Shown: positions 29,701 to 39,947, counted from the stretch's first letter. The stretch: DNA of 64,000 nt from Oscillospiraceae bacterium (GCA_031266365.1 JAISBE010000003.1:124001-188000); one strand, 5' to 3'. A program made the numbers and translations. Notes: generated by a model from the sequence alone, not told the origin.

Positions 29701-30259
29701 GTATATCGATTCTTGTATGAAGATAAAATATCTATTTCCAAAAGCTCATGCCGCCGCTTATATGATTTCAACATTACGCCTTGGTTGGTATAAAGTCTAT
29801 TATCCTGCTGAATATTACGCTGCATATTTCACAGTTAGAGGCGGGGATTTTGATGGTATTTTAATTTTGAAAGGCAAGGGTGCGGTAAAAAAGAAAATTA
29901 AGGAAATTCAAGCAAAGGGCAAAGAGGCCAGCGCCAAAGAGCTTTCGAGCCTTGCAACGCTACAAATTGCGCAAGAGATGCTTGCAAGAGGCATAAAGCT
30001 GCTTTCAGTGGACCTTTATAAATCGCATTCTTATAAATATTTAATAGAAGGCAAAAAAATAAGATTGCCGTTTCTTTCTCTTCCTGGTATAGGAGATACT
30101 GCGGCGAAGAGTCTTGAAAAATCTGGCAAACAAGGCAAATATATTTCAATAGATGACCTGCAAAATCGAACGGGTATATCTAAAACTGTGCTTGAAACTT
30201 TAGAACAATCTGGAGCACTTTTAGGATTACCCAATAATAGTCAAATTTCACTTTTTTAG
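26771..30259 (+). CDS. polC: DNA polymerase III alpha subunit PolC lacking the 3'-5' exonuclease domain
   Basis: 1162 residues, against about 1430-1450 for typical PolC. In order: divergent N-terminal domain, OB fold (about 150-240), PHP first half from residue 250 ([22 protein letters not shown]), PHP second half ([23 protein letters not shown]), polymerase palm/fingers with a zinc-binding Cys cluster ([14 protein letters not shown]), the metal site [23 protein letters not shown], and the C-terminal HhH region. In ordinary PolC a DnaQ-like proofreading domain of about 170-200 residues interrupts PHP. Here the reading passes from [12 protein letters not shown] (residues 313-324) to SYHQ (335-338) in about ten residues, with no DxE exonuclease motif. 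The reading frame is intact. The TTG start has a perfect AAGGAGGTG upstream. Confidence 0.95.
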   Translation: MRSLERLFKPYVNNISVISMINSGTIEKITIDHKQKSIKISIIFSKEVEHNIIMKLESSIYSSKLGGYKAVIYPRFLVISNDLKNKEESFISAPLVNAAKDDIVNEKTDNIIKIREKNNMIPRADILPDKLVYGNNVKYGSSLAINKLNAKTGNVTIWGDISLLERRFTKNRTKRIYLINITDYTGSIIVKVVCDSEKAKKLETLRKEDTVFVQGEVLYDKYDGEIVLRPKGICRGKKKKIVDVEEKKRVELHLHSNMSAMDGISTVEALIKRAHEWGHSAIAITDHGVLQAFPDAMNAADNIKKNGGEIKVIYGLEAYFVNDDQCKLDFKKLDSYHQIILVKNQIGLKNLYRLTSEAHLKYFYKKPRILKSELIKFREGVLIGSACEAGELFRAVVNGKSWSDLLEIARFYDYLEIQPLGNNMFMLRENLVKTEEQLRDFNRTIVKLGEELKIPVIATGDVHFLDPHDGDYRKVLMAGQGYADVDEQAPLFFKTTAEMLKEFEYLGLKKAYEVVVENTNMISEMIEEVRPIPTGVYPPCIEGAEEELIKITYDKAKAMYGEILPEIVKDRLEKELCSITKHGFAVLYITAQRLVADSELHGYLVGSRGSVGSSLVATISGISEVNPLLPHYICRKCKSSEFITDGSYDSGFDLPDKNCPKCDEKYICDGHNIPFETFLGFDGDKTPDIDLNFSGEYQSRAHRYTEKLFGKDNVFKAGTIATIAEKTGLGFVKKYIEEKGIILSRAEQARLASGCTGVRRTTGQHPGGMVIVPQGMDIYDFCPVQRPANDQKSSNITTHFDFHSIHDTICKLDELGHDVPSIYRYLEDYTGISVTKVPMNDKKVMSLFTSTDALEVSQEDIDSQTGTFSLPEVGTNFVRQMMIDARPKNFSDLLQISGLSHGTDVWLGNAQDLIKNGTCTISDVIGTRDSIMTYLIQKGMDPKIAFQIMEIVRKGKAKEQLTDVYLREMKKYGVARWYIDSCMKIKYLFPKAHAAAYMISTLRLGWYKVYYPAEYYAAYFTVRGGDFDGILILKGKGAVKKKIKEIQAKGKEASAKELSSLATLQIAQEMLARGIKLLSVDLYKSHSYKYLIEGKKIRLPFLSLPGIGDTAAKSLEKSGKQGKYISIDDLQNRTGISKTVLETLEQSGALLGLPNNSQISLF

Positions 30260-30342
30260 AGAATTTTAAATTTCAATTCAAAATATGGACTAATAATATA
30301 GTAAAATTAATATAAGTAAAATTATTTGATAGGAGGATAAGC

Positions 30343-31470
30343 TTGTCTAAAGATTTAAAACAGAACATAGTATTGGTTACATATGCGATAATGTTGTATT
30401 TTATCAGCACAAGGTTTAGTGTGATAAAGGCTTTAGTTGGCAATATGTTTATTTTAATAACGCCGTTTGTTTATGGATTTTTTATAGCTTATCTCGTCAA
30501 TTGGGTTTATAAATTTTTTAAAGAAACGATTTTTTCAAAGATGGCTGAAAAATCTGGAAAGTATTGCTCGCTGAGTTTATCATATTTATTAGTTTTGGGA
30601 TTAATAGGGTTTATTATTGCCATTGTTACTCCGCAGATTGTGGAGAGTGCTAGTAAATTGATTAAGCATCTCTATACTATGTTTAATAGTGATAAAAGTT
30701 TTGTATATAATTGTTTAAATATTATAGGTGTTAATGATCCATCTATTGAAAAAAGTGTAGCAGAGGTAATTGGAAATTTATTGGGAGACTTAGAGGATGT
30801 AATATCTAAAATGATAGCACCTATTTGTGAAATTACAACCAAACTTGTAAAGGAATTGTATAATTGGTTGTTAGGTTTTATCATTTCGGTTTATCTTTTA
30901 TCTAGTAAAGAGAAATTATTGCTGCAGTTAAAAAAAATTGTGGATCTCTTTGTCCCAAAGCGGATTATAGCCCCGATGATGGAGATTTTAAAATTATCTC
31001 ACAAAAAAGTTGGAAGATTTTTAGTTACTAAAATCATAAATGCTTTTATAGTAGGGATTTTGTGTTTTATTATAACTTGCCTTTTTAACACACCGTATTC
31101 ACCACTTATTAGTGTTATCGTGGGTATCGCAAATATTATTCCGTTTTTAGGCCCTTTTATAGGTGCAATTTTAGGCGTATTTATTGTTCTTACTGTGGAT
31201 TATTTAAAAGCATTTTGGTTCGCGATATTTATTTTCATATTACAGCAAATAGATGCCAATATTATTGGGCCAAGGCTGCTTGGTAGCAGTATTGGGCTTT
31301 CTGGGTTTTGGATTATGTTTAGTGTGATAATCGGTGGAGGGCTTTTTGGAGTTCTCGGTATGATGCTAGGCGTTCCCATATTCTCGGTAATTTATTTGAT
31401 TTGCACAAAATATGTAAATAATAAATTGTCATATAAAAATAACGAAAGTGTAAATAGCGAAAGTCATTAA
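30343..31470 (+). CDS. AI-2E family membrane transporter
   Basis: 375 residues with about eight membrane helices in the AI-2E/PerM arrangement: two N-terminal pairs, a central soluble segment with long helices (about 95-200), and a C-terminal bundle with NIIPFLGPFIGAILG and IGPRLLGSSIGLSGFWIM. The family includes Na+/H+ antiporters and proposed autoinducer exporters, so the substrate cannot be assigned. TTG start with an AGGAGG ribosome site. It lies between polC and the pseudokinase gene, all on the same strand. Confidence 0.88.
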   Translation: MSKDLKQNIVLVTYAIMLYFISTRFSVIKALVGNMFILITPFVYGFFIAYLVNWVYKFFKETIFSKMAEKSGKYCSLSLSYLLVLGLIGFIIAIVTPQIVESASKLIKHLYTMFNSDKSFVYNCLNIIGVNDPSIEKSVAEVIGNLLGDLEDVISKMIAPICEITTKLVKELYNWLLGFIISVYLLSSKEKLLLQLKKIVDLFVPKRIIAPMMEILKLSHKKVGRFLVTKIINAFIVGILCFIITCLFNTPYSPLISVIVGIANIIPFLGPFIGAILGVFIVLTVDYLKAFWFAIFIFILQQIDANIIGPRLLGSSIGLSGFWIMFSVIIGGGLFGVLGMMLGVPIFSVIYLICTKYVNNKLSYKNNESVNSESH

Positions 31471-31549
31471 TTTACTGAGATTTGTCATTTTATCTACATT
31501 TTTGAAAATTGCTGTGCAATTATTTGATTTAGAGAAAGTGGAGACTTAT

Positions 31550-32746
31550 ATGCAAGAATATAAATTTTTATGTATGGGGTGCATGTGCAATAGCGATGGA
31601 GAAACAATTTGTTCTAATTGTGGGTATAATAAAAATCAAACGCAGAAAGAATATTGTTTAAAGAGGGGAATAATATTACAGAATAAATATATTGTCGGCA
31701 AACAGCTGCAGAAAAACGGAGAAGGAATTAGTTACATTGGATATGATATAGCAGAAAAAGTTCCAGTGCGTATCAGAGAGTTTTTTCCTGCTACACTGTG
31801 TTCGCGCATTAAAGATAGCGGAAAAGTGTTTGTGACACCTAAATTTAAAGAGAGATTTTGTCAGCTTATGAACAAATTTTTAAGTACCGCCAGGTCTTTG
31901 GCTATATTTAAAAATTTAAACGCAGTGTTTCCAATTTATGATATCTTTGAAGCTAATAATACGGCATATACAGTAGCGGAGTGGGAAGAATACACAACTT
32001 TAACAGAATTTGTTTTAAAACGCGGGGGGGCTGTCAACTGGAATATATTGAGGTCTCTTTTTATGCCCGTTATTTCAACGCTTACTACTATTCACTCTTC
32101 AGGGCTTATCCACCTTGGGTTGAATCCGGATATACTTGTGATTGCAAGGAGTGGAAAAATGAAAATTTTAGATTTTTGTATAGAAGAAGTTCGTAAATTA
32201 AATAGTGACCTTGAACCGGAGTTATGTAAAGGATGTGCAGCTCTTGAGCAGTATTTGGATGAATATGAAGTTTCAATGAGCACAGATGTTTACGGCTTTA
32301 CCGCTTCGCTTTTTTTTGCATTAACTGGCGGATTTCCGAAGGAAGCCATAAAAAGACAGGCAGATGATAAATTACTTGTGCCAGTAAATATATTAAAAAA
32401 AATACCATCATACGTTATCGTTGCAGTAGCAGATGGACTTAAGGTATTTCCAGAAAATAGGATAAAGAGTTTTAACGATTTAAGGGTAAAGTTATCTGCT
32501 GTTCCTGAACTTGCAAGGCAGAGCGAAAGCGAAAATACTGTTTCAGTAAATAAAGAGGAAAAAAATACATTTAAATTCTGGACAGCATTTGTATCATTTT
32601 TAATAACTATATCGATTTTTTTGATACTTGTAGTAGTCATAAACTCTTTTTATCCATTTGAGACGTGGATAAATGGTAAAAATGCAAATGGTAGCGCTAA
32701 TTATGCTACCTGGATGAAAATATCTATTTTCAATTTTTCGATGTGA
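31550..32746 (+). CDS. Zinc-ribbon and protein-kinase-like membrane protein, probable pseudokinase
   Basis: About 398 residues. Start chosen at the ATG 31550 because GTGGAG lies 6-11 bp before it; the TTG at 31502 would add 16 residues. The N-terminus has four Cys in a zinc ribbon (CMGCMC, CSNCGY). A kinase-like domain follows (about 45-320), but the catalytic loop reads HLGLNPDIL near residue 188, where active kinases have HRDLKPEN, so the catalytic Asp, Lys and Asn are replaced. The later metal-binding motif is DFC instead of DFG. One membrane helix (FLITISIFLILVVVI) ends in a short outer tail of about 35 residues. Loss of catalysis suggests a sensing or scaffold role. The outer domain may be truncated. 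Confidence 0.8.
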   Translation: MQEYKFLCMGCMCNSDGETICSNCGYNKNQTQKEYCLKRGIILQNKYIVGKQLQKNGEGISYIGYDIAEKVPVRIREFFPATLCSRIKDSGKVFVTPKFKERFCQLMNKFLSTARSLAIFKNLNAVFPIYDIFEANNTAYTVAEWEEYTTLTEFVLKRGGAVNWNILRSLFMPVISTLTTIHSSGLIHLGLNPDILVIARSGKMKILDFCIEEVRKLNSDLEPELCKGCAALEQYLDEYEVSMSTDVYGFTASLFFALTGGFPKEAIKRQADDKLLVPVNILKKIPSYVIVAVADGLKVFPENRIKSFNDLRVKLSAVPELARQSESENTVSVNKEEKNTFKFWTAFVSFLITISIFLILVVVINSFYPFETWINGKNANGSANYATWMKISIFNFSM

Positions 32747-32798
32747 CATAAATGTTCTCTTCGATAAATAAGGGAGGAGATTTATATTTTAAATTATT

Positions 32799-33300
32799 GT
32801 AAAAAGTATTATAATATGACAAAAATAAGATATCCAAAATGCGAAAGCAACTGTTGCGTAGAGGTGGGTTGTAATTACGGGGGCAATTTAAGCAAACCGA
32901 AGGTGAAAACGCTATAATCGGTCATTAGCGCTATATCTTTATTCAGCCAGACTTTCAGCGAACACTATCGGTTGTATGCTCGGGGTAAAACCATCAACTG
33001 GAGAGAAGTGTGGCATTTTTTTAATTTAAACAAACTAAAATGAGAATTTGAAAGGAGTACTGCAATACTGGTGAACTGGTTGGTTGAGAGCGTGAGGGTC
33101 AAAGTATCAAAGCATAAAAGACAATGCGTGACCGGTTGCATGTTCAAATTTTTTTTGCCAACCGTTGAAAAGCGTACGCCGAACTGATTTCACCGAAGCT
33201 TCTGGTTCAGAGCAAAGCTGGAGCTCATGGCATTGAGCGCAATAATTTTCGCCAGCGGAATCGATACGGCAATTTCGCTGCAAACTCTGCATAATTTCAA
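32799..33300 (+). pseudogene. Degenerate IS1-like transposase (copy 2)
   Basis: A broken plus-strand transposase. From 32817 the frame reads a zinc-ribbon start (TKIRYPKCESNCCVEVGCN). After a frameshift, ALYLYSARLSANTIGCMLGV matches the helix-turn-helix part of IS1-type InsA. At 33205-33260 QSKAGAHGIERNNF matches the C-terminal DDE region, with the catalytic Glu in IERNN. Stops and frameshifts break every frame. The leader at 32799-32820 matches those of copies 1 and 3. The rest of the gap to 33449 holds no gene. The minus-strand ORF at 33107-33292 is the shadow of this remnant. Confidence 0.75.
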
Positions 33301-33449
33301 GAAGTTTGCTTGTGATTGAACTTAGCCGTGGCTCGTTTTTCGCGTTCCTATATCAACGGCACACGGGAAGAAATTTGCGCCATTTGTTTATAATCATTTT
33401 TGAAACGCTCTATTATATTTTACAATAAATTTAGTGAATATCTAATAAT

Positions 33450-33902
33450 TTATTTAAATGAACTACCTAAATCATGTCTAGTTTTTCTGATATCGGCGAG
33501 ATTAGAAGTAAAAAATTCATCTGTGCGCTTTAAAATAGCATTTACATATTCATTTGTTGCGCGGCGAACCTCTTTTGCTTTAGCTTCAGCTTGCGTCAAT
33601 AAATCTGAAGCTCTACTTTTTGCCTGCTTCACAAGATTATCCTGCTCAACTATTGCTTTTGCGCGCTCTTCGGAGGTGCGGACGATTATTTGAGCCTCAT
33701 TTTTGGCATCTTTAATAATTTCTGTGCGATCCGCAACAATAGCTTTGGCTTGCCTGAGTTCACCGGGTAGGGCGGATTTAATATCATAGAGAATTTCGCG
33801 CACTTTCTTGGCATCCAACAAAATTTTACCTCCACTTAAAGGTAAATTCCATGCCCTGCCGCATATTTCGTCAAATTCCTCCAGAAGATCTTCGATTTGC
33901 AT
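33450..33902 (-). CDS. Coiled-coil protein of unknown function
   Basis: 150 residues, almost entirely helical and rich in Ala, Lys, Glu and Arg. A long coiled coil runs from about residue 45 to 130 (AKAIVADRTEIIKDAKNEAQ, KAKSRASDLLTQAEAKAKEV), resembling the stalk-like segments of DivIVA or ATP synthase b subunits. There is no signal peptide or membrane helix. Similar short proteins sit near rsmD in clostridia. It is 54 bp downstream of rsmD on the same strand. Function unknown; a structural or division-related role is a guess. Confidence 0.75.
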   Translation of the reverse strand: MQIEDLLEEFDEICGRAWNLPLSGGKILLDAKKVREILYDIKSALPGELRQAKAIVADRTEIIKDAKNEAQIIVRTSEERAKAIVEQDNLVKQAKSRASDLLTQAEAKAKEVRRATNEYVNAILKRTDEFFTSNLADIRKTRHDLGSSFK

Positions 33903-33956
33903 TGCTTAAATTCCTCCTTAGCTGAGAATAATTCTGATAAAAACGCCAATGAGTTA

Positions 33957-34496
33957 TCAATATTGTTGTCTGTAGATATTCACAGCGATTTTTCCATAAT
34001 GATAGGATTTCATTTTTAAAAAATTATCATATTTTTCAGGCAATGCTTCTTTAACAGATGTTTCACAAATAATTATGCCGTTATGGTTAATTTTTTGGGC
34101 AATAATTGGCAAAATTTTATTTATAATTCCTGAATGAAAAGGAGGATCTAAAAACGCTATATCAAAATTTTCACAGATATTATTTAAAAAAGGAAAAGCA
34201 TCGTTAAAAATGATCTTTGATTGCTCTATAAATCCAACAATGCTCAAATTAGAACGAATAACCTTGATGGCAGTTTGGCTATTATCTATAAAAATAGCAC
34301 TGCTTGCGCCCCTGCTTAAGGCTTCTATGCCCATCTGCCCGGACCCAGCGAATAAGTCGAGGAAAGTTTTTTCGTTTATTTCGAATTGTATTGCGCTAAA
34401 TATCGCTTCTTTGACTTTATCGGTAGTTAAACGAAATTCTTTTCCTTTTGGCATTATTAATTTTTTTCTTTTTACTGTCCCACCAATAACGCGCAT
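33957..34496 (-). CDS. rsmD: 16S rRNA (guanine(966)-N(2))-methyltransferase RsmD
   Basis: 179 residues. The N-terminal MRVIGGTVKRKKL is typical of RsmD. The SAM-binding FLDLFAGSGQMGIEALSRGA and the catalytic DPPF motif (LDPPFHSG) follow; Phe replaces the more usual Tyr, as in several homologues. It methylates G966 of 16S rRNA. In many Firmicutes coaD follows rsmD; here a coiled-coil gene follows instead. Confidence 0.92.
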   Translation of the reverse strand: MRVIGGTVKRKKLIMPKGKEFRLTTDKVKEAIFSAIQFEINEKTFLDLFAGSGQMGIEALSRGASSAIFIDNSQTAIKVIRSNLSIVGFIEQSKIIFNDAFPFLNNICENFDIAFLDPPFHSGIINKILPIIAQKINHNGIIICETSVKEALPEKYDNFLKMKSYHYGKIAVNIYRQQY

Positions 34497-34676
34497 AAAA
34501 GCTTTCTTCCTTTTTTAAACATTATTCTAGCATATTATCTGAAAAATATCAATATAGCATTTTCCAAAATATGGCTAAAAGTCGGCGCAATGATTTGATC
34601 TATTAAGAGATGTTTAGGATGAAATTACAAGCTTGCCAGTGGTTTGCCTATACTATTCATCGTAGAGTGAAAATAT

Positions 34677-37169
34677 TTAGCTGTCTTTATACTCTTCCAT
34701 AATAAATGATTCAAAAATATCTCCTTCTTTGATATCATTAAAGTGCTCGAGAGCAATTCCGCATTCATAACCTTTAGCGACCTCTTTAGCGTCATCTTTA
34801 AAGCGCTTTAAAGAAATGAGCTTATCTTCGGCAATAACTATTCCGTCGCGGACAATCCTGATTTGCGCATTCCTTGCTATATTACCATTTAAGACATAAC
34901 AACCAGCGATAACGCCAGAGCCGGTAATTTTAAAAACTTGCCTACATTCCGCACGACCGAGTGAAATTTCTCTAAATTTGGGGACAAGCATACCTTTCAT
35001 GGCAGCCTTAATTTCCTCGATACAATCATATATAACCCTATAAAGTCTCATATCAATACTACAGCGCTCGGCGGTTTCGGCAGCTAAAGGTTCAGGGCGC
35101 ACATTAAAACCGACTATTATAGCGTTAGAAGCGTTTGCGAGCATGATATCTGATTCATTGATAGCTCCCGCTGCTCCGTGAATAACATTAACGCGCACTT
35201 CATCGCCACTGAGCTTGAGCAGCGATTGTCGTATTGCCTCGACGCTCCCTTGTACGTCAGCTTTAACAATGACCTTGAGTTCTTGTATTTCTCCATATTT
35301 CATTTGATCAAATAAATTGTCGAGAGTCACTTTGGTTTGAGTTCCAAATTGCTCCTCTTTTTGTTTGGTGCGCCGTTGTTGTACCAATTCTCGAGCTAAG
35401 CGCTCATCGGAAACAGCGTTGAATATATCACCGCCGTTTGGAACACCATCGAGGCCAGTGATTTCAACAGGTACCGAAGGCCCTGCTTTTTTAACTTTAT
35501 GCCCTCTGTCGTCGCGCATCGCCCTTATCCTTCCCACAACAGTCCCGGCGATTAAAATGTCTCCGGTTTGAAGAGTTCCGTTTTGGACTAGTACCGTCGC
35601 AGTTGGTCCGCGACCTTTATCAAGTTTTGCTTCTATTACAGTCCCTTTAGCAGATCTATCAGGATTTGCTTTGAGTTCTTTCATATCGGCAACCAGTAAT
35701 ATCATCTCCAAGAGTTCGTGAAGACCTTCTTTCGTTTTAGCCGAAACGGGCACACAAGGGACGTCACCTCCCCATTCTTCAGGGACTATTTCATGTTCTG
35801 CCAACTGCTGTTTTATTTTATCGATATTTGCTTCTGGTTTATCTATTTTATTAATAGCAACGATGATGGAAACGCCAGCCGCTTTGGCGTGATTTATCGC
35901 TTCAATAGTCTGTGGCATTATGCCATCATCTGCAGCAATGACCAAAATGGCAATATCGGTAGCCTGTGCTCCTCTTGAACGCATGCTATAAAAAGCTTCG
36001 TGACCGGGTGTGTCGAGAAATGTGATAGATTTACAATCAGGTTTAGTAACGTTGGCGCTTGAAGAATCTGCAGCTTTTGAGTCTGAGCGCGGATCCACAA
36101 TAACGCGATAAGCGCCGATATGCTGTGTTATCCCTCCGGATTCACTGGAAATTACATTTTCGTTTCTAATGGCGTCTAAAAGAGAAGTTTTACCGTGATC
36201 AACATGCCCCATAACAACAACGATGGGTGCACGAAATGTTAAATTTTGGGCTTCATCTTCAGCGTCATCGATAATGCGTTCCTCGATTGTGACCACGATC
36301 TCCTTTTCAACTTTGGCATGAAATTCCATGGCAACAAGGCTTGCAGTGTCAAAATCGATTGCATCGTTAATAGTGACCATGGTGCCCATCATTATTAATT
36401 TTTTAATAACTTCGGCGGCGGTTGCCTTAAGTTTTAGAGCAAGTTCTGAAACAGTAATTTCATCTGGGATCGAAATGGTGATGGGTTTAGCTTTTCTTTC
36501 TCGGGCAATTCGCTCTAAGCGTTGAGATTCTGTTTCTCTTTTGAAATTTTTTAATCTGCCTCTTTGGTGTGAGCGCTGGGTTATTTTTTGCTTGCTTAGT
36601 ATATTTTCAGTTTTTATTTTTTCTGCAGCGAGCTGATCGTATTTTTCGTTATAGCGCTCGATATCAACATTGACAGATCTTGTATTGACGATCCTTCCAG
36701 CGGGTTTTTTCACAGTAGAAGCGGTGGAGCTAGCCGCAGGAAAAGGTTTACTAGGCAAAGGGACAAGCCGTTGTTTGAAAGAGGGATTTTTAGCGACGAG
36801 CGAAGGTTTTGATTTTTCGTTTCCTTTTTTTAACGGCGCTTCTTGGAATTTAGTTGGCTTGTTAATTGCAGGTTTATTTGCTATTCCGCTCTTCGCTTTT
36901 GTTTCACTAACATGGGTTGCGTGTTTGGCTAATGGTGCAGAAGGAACTTGCTCTTTTTGTGGTTCTTTTTTTTGATTAAAATATTCATCGAAACTCTCGA
37001 CGGCATTTTTTTGAGTATAGTAATCAAAAATGACATTGAGCTGCTCCTCCGTTAGTGATGTCATGTGCTTTTTGGTTTCGCCAAAGTATTTTTCTATGAT
37101 TGTGATTATTTCTTTGCTTTTAACGCCTAAGTCTTTGGCAACCTCGTGTACTCGATATTTTATTAGCAT
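34677..37169 (-). CDS. infB: Translation initiation factor IF-2
   Basis: 830 residues. Two IF2N modules are recognisable ([19 protein letters not shown] at the N-terminus, [21 protein letters not shown] before the G domain), separated by a Lys/Pro/Ala-rich linker (about 65-210). The G domain has [23 protein letters not shown] and NKIDK, followed by domains II, III and IV, the last binding fMet-tRNA. It ends the rimP-nusA-ylxR-ylxQ-infB unit. rbfA, which usually follows, is not here. Confidence 0.96.
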   Translation of the reverse strand: MLIKYRVHEVAKDLGVKSKEIITIIEKYFGETKKHMTSLTEEQLNVIFDYYTQKNAVESFDEYFNQKKEPQKEQVPSAPLAKHATHVSETKAKSGIANKPAINKPTKFQEAPLKKGNEKSKPSLVAKNPSFKQRLVPLPSKPFPAASSTASTVKKPAGRIVNTRSVNVDIERYNEKYDQLAAEKIKTENILSKQKITQRSHQRGRLKNFKRETESQRLERIARERKAKPITISIPDEITVSELALKLKATAAEVIKKLIMMGTMVTINDAIDFDTASLVAMEFHAKVEKEIVVTIEERIIDDAEDEAQNLTFRAPIVVVMGHVDHGKTSLLDAIRNENVISSESGGITQHIGAYRVIVDPRSDSKAADSSSANVTKPDCKSITFLDTPGHEAFYSMRSRGAQATDIAILVIAADDGIMPQTIEAINHAKAAGVSIIVAINKIDKPEANIDKIKQQLAEHEIVPEEWGGDVPCVPVSAKTKEGLHELLEMILLVADMKELKANPDRSAKGTVIEAKLDKGRGPTATVLVQNGTLQTGDILIAGTVVGRIRAMRDDRGHKVKKAGPSVPVEITGLDGVPNGGDIFNAVSDERLARELVQQRRTKQKEEQFGTQTKVTLDNLFDQMKYGEIQELKVIVKADVQGSVEAIRQSLLKLSGDEVRVNVIHGAAGAINESDIMLANASNAIIVGFNVRPEPLAAETAERCSIDMRLYRVIYDCIEEIKAAMKGMLVPKFREISLGRAECRQVFKITGSGVIAGCYVLNGNIARNAQIRIVRDGIVIAEDKLISLKRFKDDAKEVAKGYECGIALEHFNDIKEGDIFESFIMEEYKDS

Positions 37170-37249
37170 ATATTACATTCCCCCGTTTTATTTGCATAAA
37201 GGCAAACAATTTTTATATTATTGAAAAATAATTTTCAGTAAAAAATAGC

Positions 37250-37627
37250 CTAGCCTTTTATAAGCTTGCGAACTTCCTCTGTAAAACCACGATCTTTTAG
37301 TGTTATAATGCCAGATTTTTTACCAAGATAATGTAGGGTAGAGTGCATTGTTTCTTTTAATTTTATTATTTCTATTTTATAATTATTAGCATAATTGCTA
37401 AGTTTTTTTAGAGTTTTTGGAGAAAGGTCTGAAGTGACAAGCACTAATTTAGCGGAGCAACTTTTAAATGAAATAATTGCTGGATCAAAACCTAGGCTTA
37501 ATTTATCGGCTTTTAAAGCGATACCTAAAAACGAAAAAAGCTTGACATTGACAATTATTTCTTCACTTGGAATCGTCGTGAGTGAAGGTAGCGAAATTTT
37601 TAATGGGGATTTAATAATTTTTGTCAT
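37250..37627 (-). CDS. ylxQ: L7Ae-family RNA-binding protein, YlxQ-like
   Basis: 125 residues, slightly longer than usual because of an N-terminal extension of about 27 residues. The L7Ae-type fold is indicated by SFLGIALKADKLSLG, SCSAKLVLVTSDLSPKTLKKL and the closing SGIITLKDRGFTEEV segment. Homologues bind kink-turn RNA. Position between ylxR and infB is the conserved one. The 157-bp gap to ylxR is unusually wide for this operon. Confidence 0.85.
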   Translation of the reverse strand: MTKIIKSPLKISLPSLTTIPSEEIIVNVKLFSFLGIALKADKLSLGFDPAIISFKSCSAKLVLVTSDLSPKTLKKLSNYANNYKIEIIKLKETMHSTLHYLGKKSGIITLKDRGFTEEVRKLIKG

Positions 37628-37784
37628 TTTTCCTCCAATTAATAGTGCATACTGTTAATGATTTTTTAAAATTTCTAAAATCAGAACTTTAATGTATTTA
37701 TATAAATATACCATATATTAACATAAAGCTGCAAGGTGTATATTTTATTCAATTGCTAAAAAAGTGATTAAAGTAAAATGGTAT

Positions 37785-38102
37785 TTATCTTGTGATCTCC
37801 TCTTCAAGTTTTAAATAAAGATCGGGAACTGCTTTAAATGGGTACATTTTTTCGAATTTTTTGGATTTTCTTGCTTTTTTTAGGCAATCATAATCTTTAC
37901 ATATATAAGTCCCTCTACCTGCACTTTTTTTTGTGTGATCGATAAATATTAAGGGGTCGGAGGAGGGAAAATTAGTTTGTTCAGTATAGCAAAATTTAAA
38001 GTTTGACGATGATTTAGCTTTTACTATCCTTATGAGCTCAGATTTTGGTTTCCTTTTCCGACAGCCTGTGCACATTCTAATTGGAATGCGTTTTTGAAGC
38101 AT
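37785..38102 (-). CDS. ylxR: YlxR family protein (DUF448)
   Basis: 105 residues. The DUF448 signature is clear: RMCTGCRKRKPKSELIRIV at the N-terminus and SAGRGTYICKDYDCLKKARK near the C-terminus. An insertion around residues 30-55 separates them. The family is a small RNA-binding protein encoded with nusA and infB; it has been linked to RNase P regulation in Bacillus. Neighbours support the call. Confidence 0.9.
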   Translation of the reverse strand: MLQKRIPIRMCTGCRKRKPKSELIRIVKAKSSSNFKFCYTEQTNFPSSDPLIFIDHTKKSAGRGTYICKDYDCLKKARKSKKFEKMYPFKAVPDLYLKLEEEITR

Positions 38103-38237
38103 ATTTTTCCCCTTTATTGATCATGTATTTACATTTTGTAAATGCGTAGGACAAGTATTGCACGCGAAATTGTATTTAGTATTATTAAAACATGATAAAT
38201 ATATCAAAAAATTTAATTAGCATTATAGTAGACCGCA

Positions 38238-39275
38238 CTATTGCGGAGTTTCAGGACGGATATCTATTTTCCATCCTGTGAGTTTTGCAGCGAGTCGGGC
38301 ATTTTGCCCTTTGTTTCCTATTGCTAGAGATAAGTTATCGTTGGGCACTGTAACATGGCAAACTCTAGGAGTGGATGAATCTAGCTCCACTCGAAGTACC
38401 TCAGCAGGTGCGATGGAAGAAGTGATAAATTTTATCTCATCTTCGTTAAATTCGATTATGTCAATCTTCTCTCCGCCGAGTTCTTCTATCACTGTGTTGA
38501 CCCTAGCACCGCGAGGACCTATGCACGAACCTATGGGATCGACCTGAGGGTTGTTACTTTTTACAGCCATTTTAGTGCGTTTACCTGCCTCACGGGCAAT
38601 TGCTTTTATTTCAATAGTGCCGTCGTGAATTTCCGGGACTTCCGTTTCGAATAATTTTTTTATAAAATCTGGATGAGTGCGAGAAATAATGGCCTTAGGG
38701 CCTTTATCTGTTTCTAGCACATCAACGATATAAACTTTTACATAACTGCCTTCACGGAATTTTTCTGTGCCGATTTGCTCATTTTTAACAAGAGTTGCTT
38801 CAGCTTTGCCTATCTTTACGGTGACAGCTCCGGTAGAAAACTCAATATTTTCTATGATAGCGCTGACAATTTCATGTCTGCGAGCTTGAAATTCTTTGAG
38901 CGACTGTTCGCGTTCACCATCTCTAATGCCTTGCCTGATGATATTTCTGGCAGTTTGAGCAGCTATGCGACCGAATTTTTTTGTGTCAAGCTTAATCGAA
39001 AGAATTTCGCCGAGAGTGATGTTAGGGTCGATAGACAGCGCTTCTTGAAGTAAAATTTGCTTTCCAGTATCGTTAACTTCTTCAACAACAAGTTTTTTTA
39101 AAAATACTTCGAACTCTCCTTTTTCGGGATTAACAAGCAAAGAAGCGTCTTCGTTTCCATAGCTGCTCTTGCAGGCGGTTATTATTGATTTTTCTATTTT
39201 TTTTAGCGTAAAATCGATTGGTATACCCTTTTCTTTTTCTAAAGATGCAAGAGCAGTGAATAGTTCATTACTCAT
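38238..39275 (-). CDS. nusA: Transcription termination/antitermination protein NusA
   Basis: 345 residues, the short Firmicute form without C-terminal acidic repeats. The order is N-terminal RNA polymerase-binding domain, S1 domain (about 135-205), then two KH domains with DPIGSCIGPRGARVNTVIEEL and LSLAIGNKGQNARLAAKLTGW. It modulates pausing, termination and antitermination. A GGAGG ribosome site precedes the ATG. The 135 bp to ylxR contain no gene. Confidence 0.95.
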   Translation of the reverse strand: MSNELFTALASLEKEKGIPIDFTLKKIEKSIITACKSSYGNEDASLLVNPEKGEFEVFLKKLVVEEVNDTGKQILLQEALSIDPNITLGEILSIKLDTKKFGRIAAQTARNIIRQGIRDGEREQSLKEFQARRHEIVSAIIENIEFSTGAVTVKIGKAEATLVKNEQIGTEKFREGSYVKVYIVDVLETDKGPKAIISRTHPDFIKKLFETEVPEIHDGTIEIKAIAREAGKRTKMAVKSNNPQVDPIGSCIGPRGARVNTVIEELGGEKIDIIEFNEDEIKFITSSIAPAEVLRVELDSSTPRVCHVTVPNDNLSLAIGNKGQNARLAAKLTGWKIDIRPETPQ

Positions 39276-39347
39276 TCTGAGAATTCCTCCGTATCAGATA
39301 AATTATAGCAAATATTTTTGATAATCTAAAAAAGTAAGTAAAAATAT

Positions 39348-39923
39348 TTAAAGATTAAAGTCATCCAGTTTTACACAAGCGACGTCTTTTTTTGAAATTT
39401 TTAGAAATTTTTTGCCCTGTTTTAAAGTTATATCATTTTCGTCAAAAGATGATAATGCCCCTTTGACTTCTTGTTTGCCATTTTCAAGGGGGTGAGTTAA
39501 ACAAATTTTTATTTGACTTCCCATAGATTGATGAAAGTGTTCCGGTTTTATTAGTTCGCGCTCAAGTCCTGGAGAAGAAACCTCTAGGTGGTAATTTTGC
39601 TGTATTAAATTTAATCCGTCGATAGGGGCTTCAATAGCATAACTTAAAGTTTCACAGTCTTTTATTGAAACACCTTCGGGTTTCTCTACGAATATTCTAA
39701 GATACCATTCTTGGCCTTCTTTAGAAAAACAGATGTCCCAAATATCGAGGCCGAGTTTTTTTGCGATAGGCTTAACTAAAGCTGATACTTCTAAAGAGAT
39801 TGATCTTTCCTGTGATTTTTGATCTTTTGTGATTTTTTGATCGCTTATAACATTTTTTATCGAGGAGGAGGGACGCGATTCATCTATAAATAAAAATTCT
39901 TTTTCTTGCTGTTTATTTTTCAA
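39348..39923 (-). CDS. rimP: Ribosome maturation factor RimP
   Basis: About 191 residues from a TTG at 39923, chosen because GAGGTG lies about 9 bp before it and because the upstream terminator-like hairpin would otherwise be inside the coding region. The open frame extends to 40019 but gives an unlikely N-terminus. RimP features are KPIAKKLGLDIWDICF, the GVSIKDCETLSYAIE segment, LEVSSPGLERELIKPEHF and a C-terminal Sm-like domain. A Lys-rich extension of about 45 residues precedes the family core. It acts in 30S subunit assembly and heads the nusA operon. Confidence 0.88.
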   Translation of the reverse strand: MKNKQQEKEFLFIDESRPSSSIKNVISDQKITKDQKSQERSISLEVSALVKPIAKKLGLDIWDICFSKEGQEWYLRIFVEKPEGVSIKDCETLSYAIEAPIDGLNLIQQNYHLEVSSPGLERELIKPEHFHQSMGSQIKICLTHPLENGKQEVKGALSSFDENDITLKQGKKFLKISKKDVACVKLDDFNL

Positions 39924-39947
39924 TTTAATTTTCACCTCAATGCAAAC

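Noticed and set aside
33107..33292. 61-codon ORF similar to the one at 43436-43639
   Set aside because: The similarity is real, but both are antisense to the IERNN region of the IS1-like remnants, so they are shadows and not a new peptide family.
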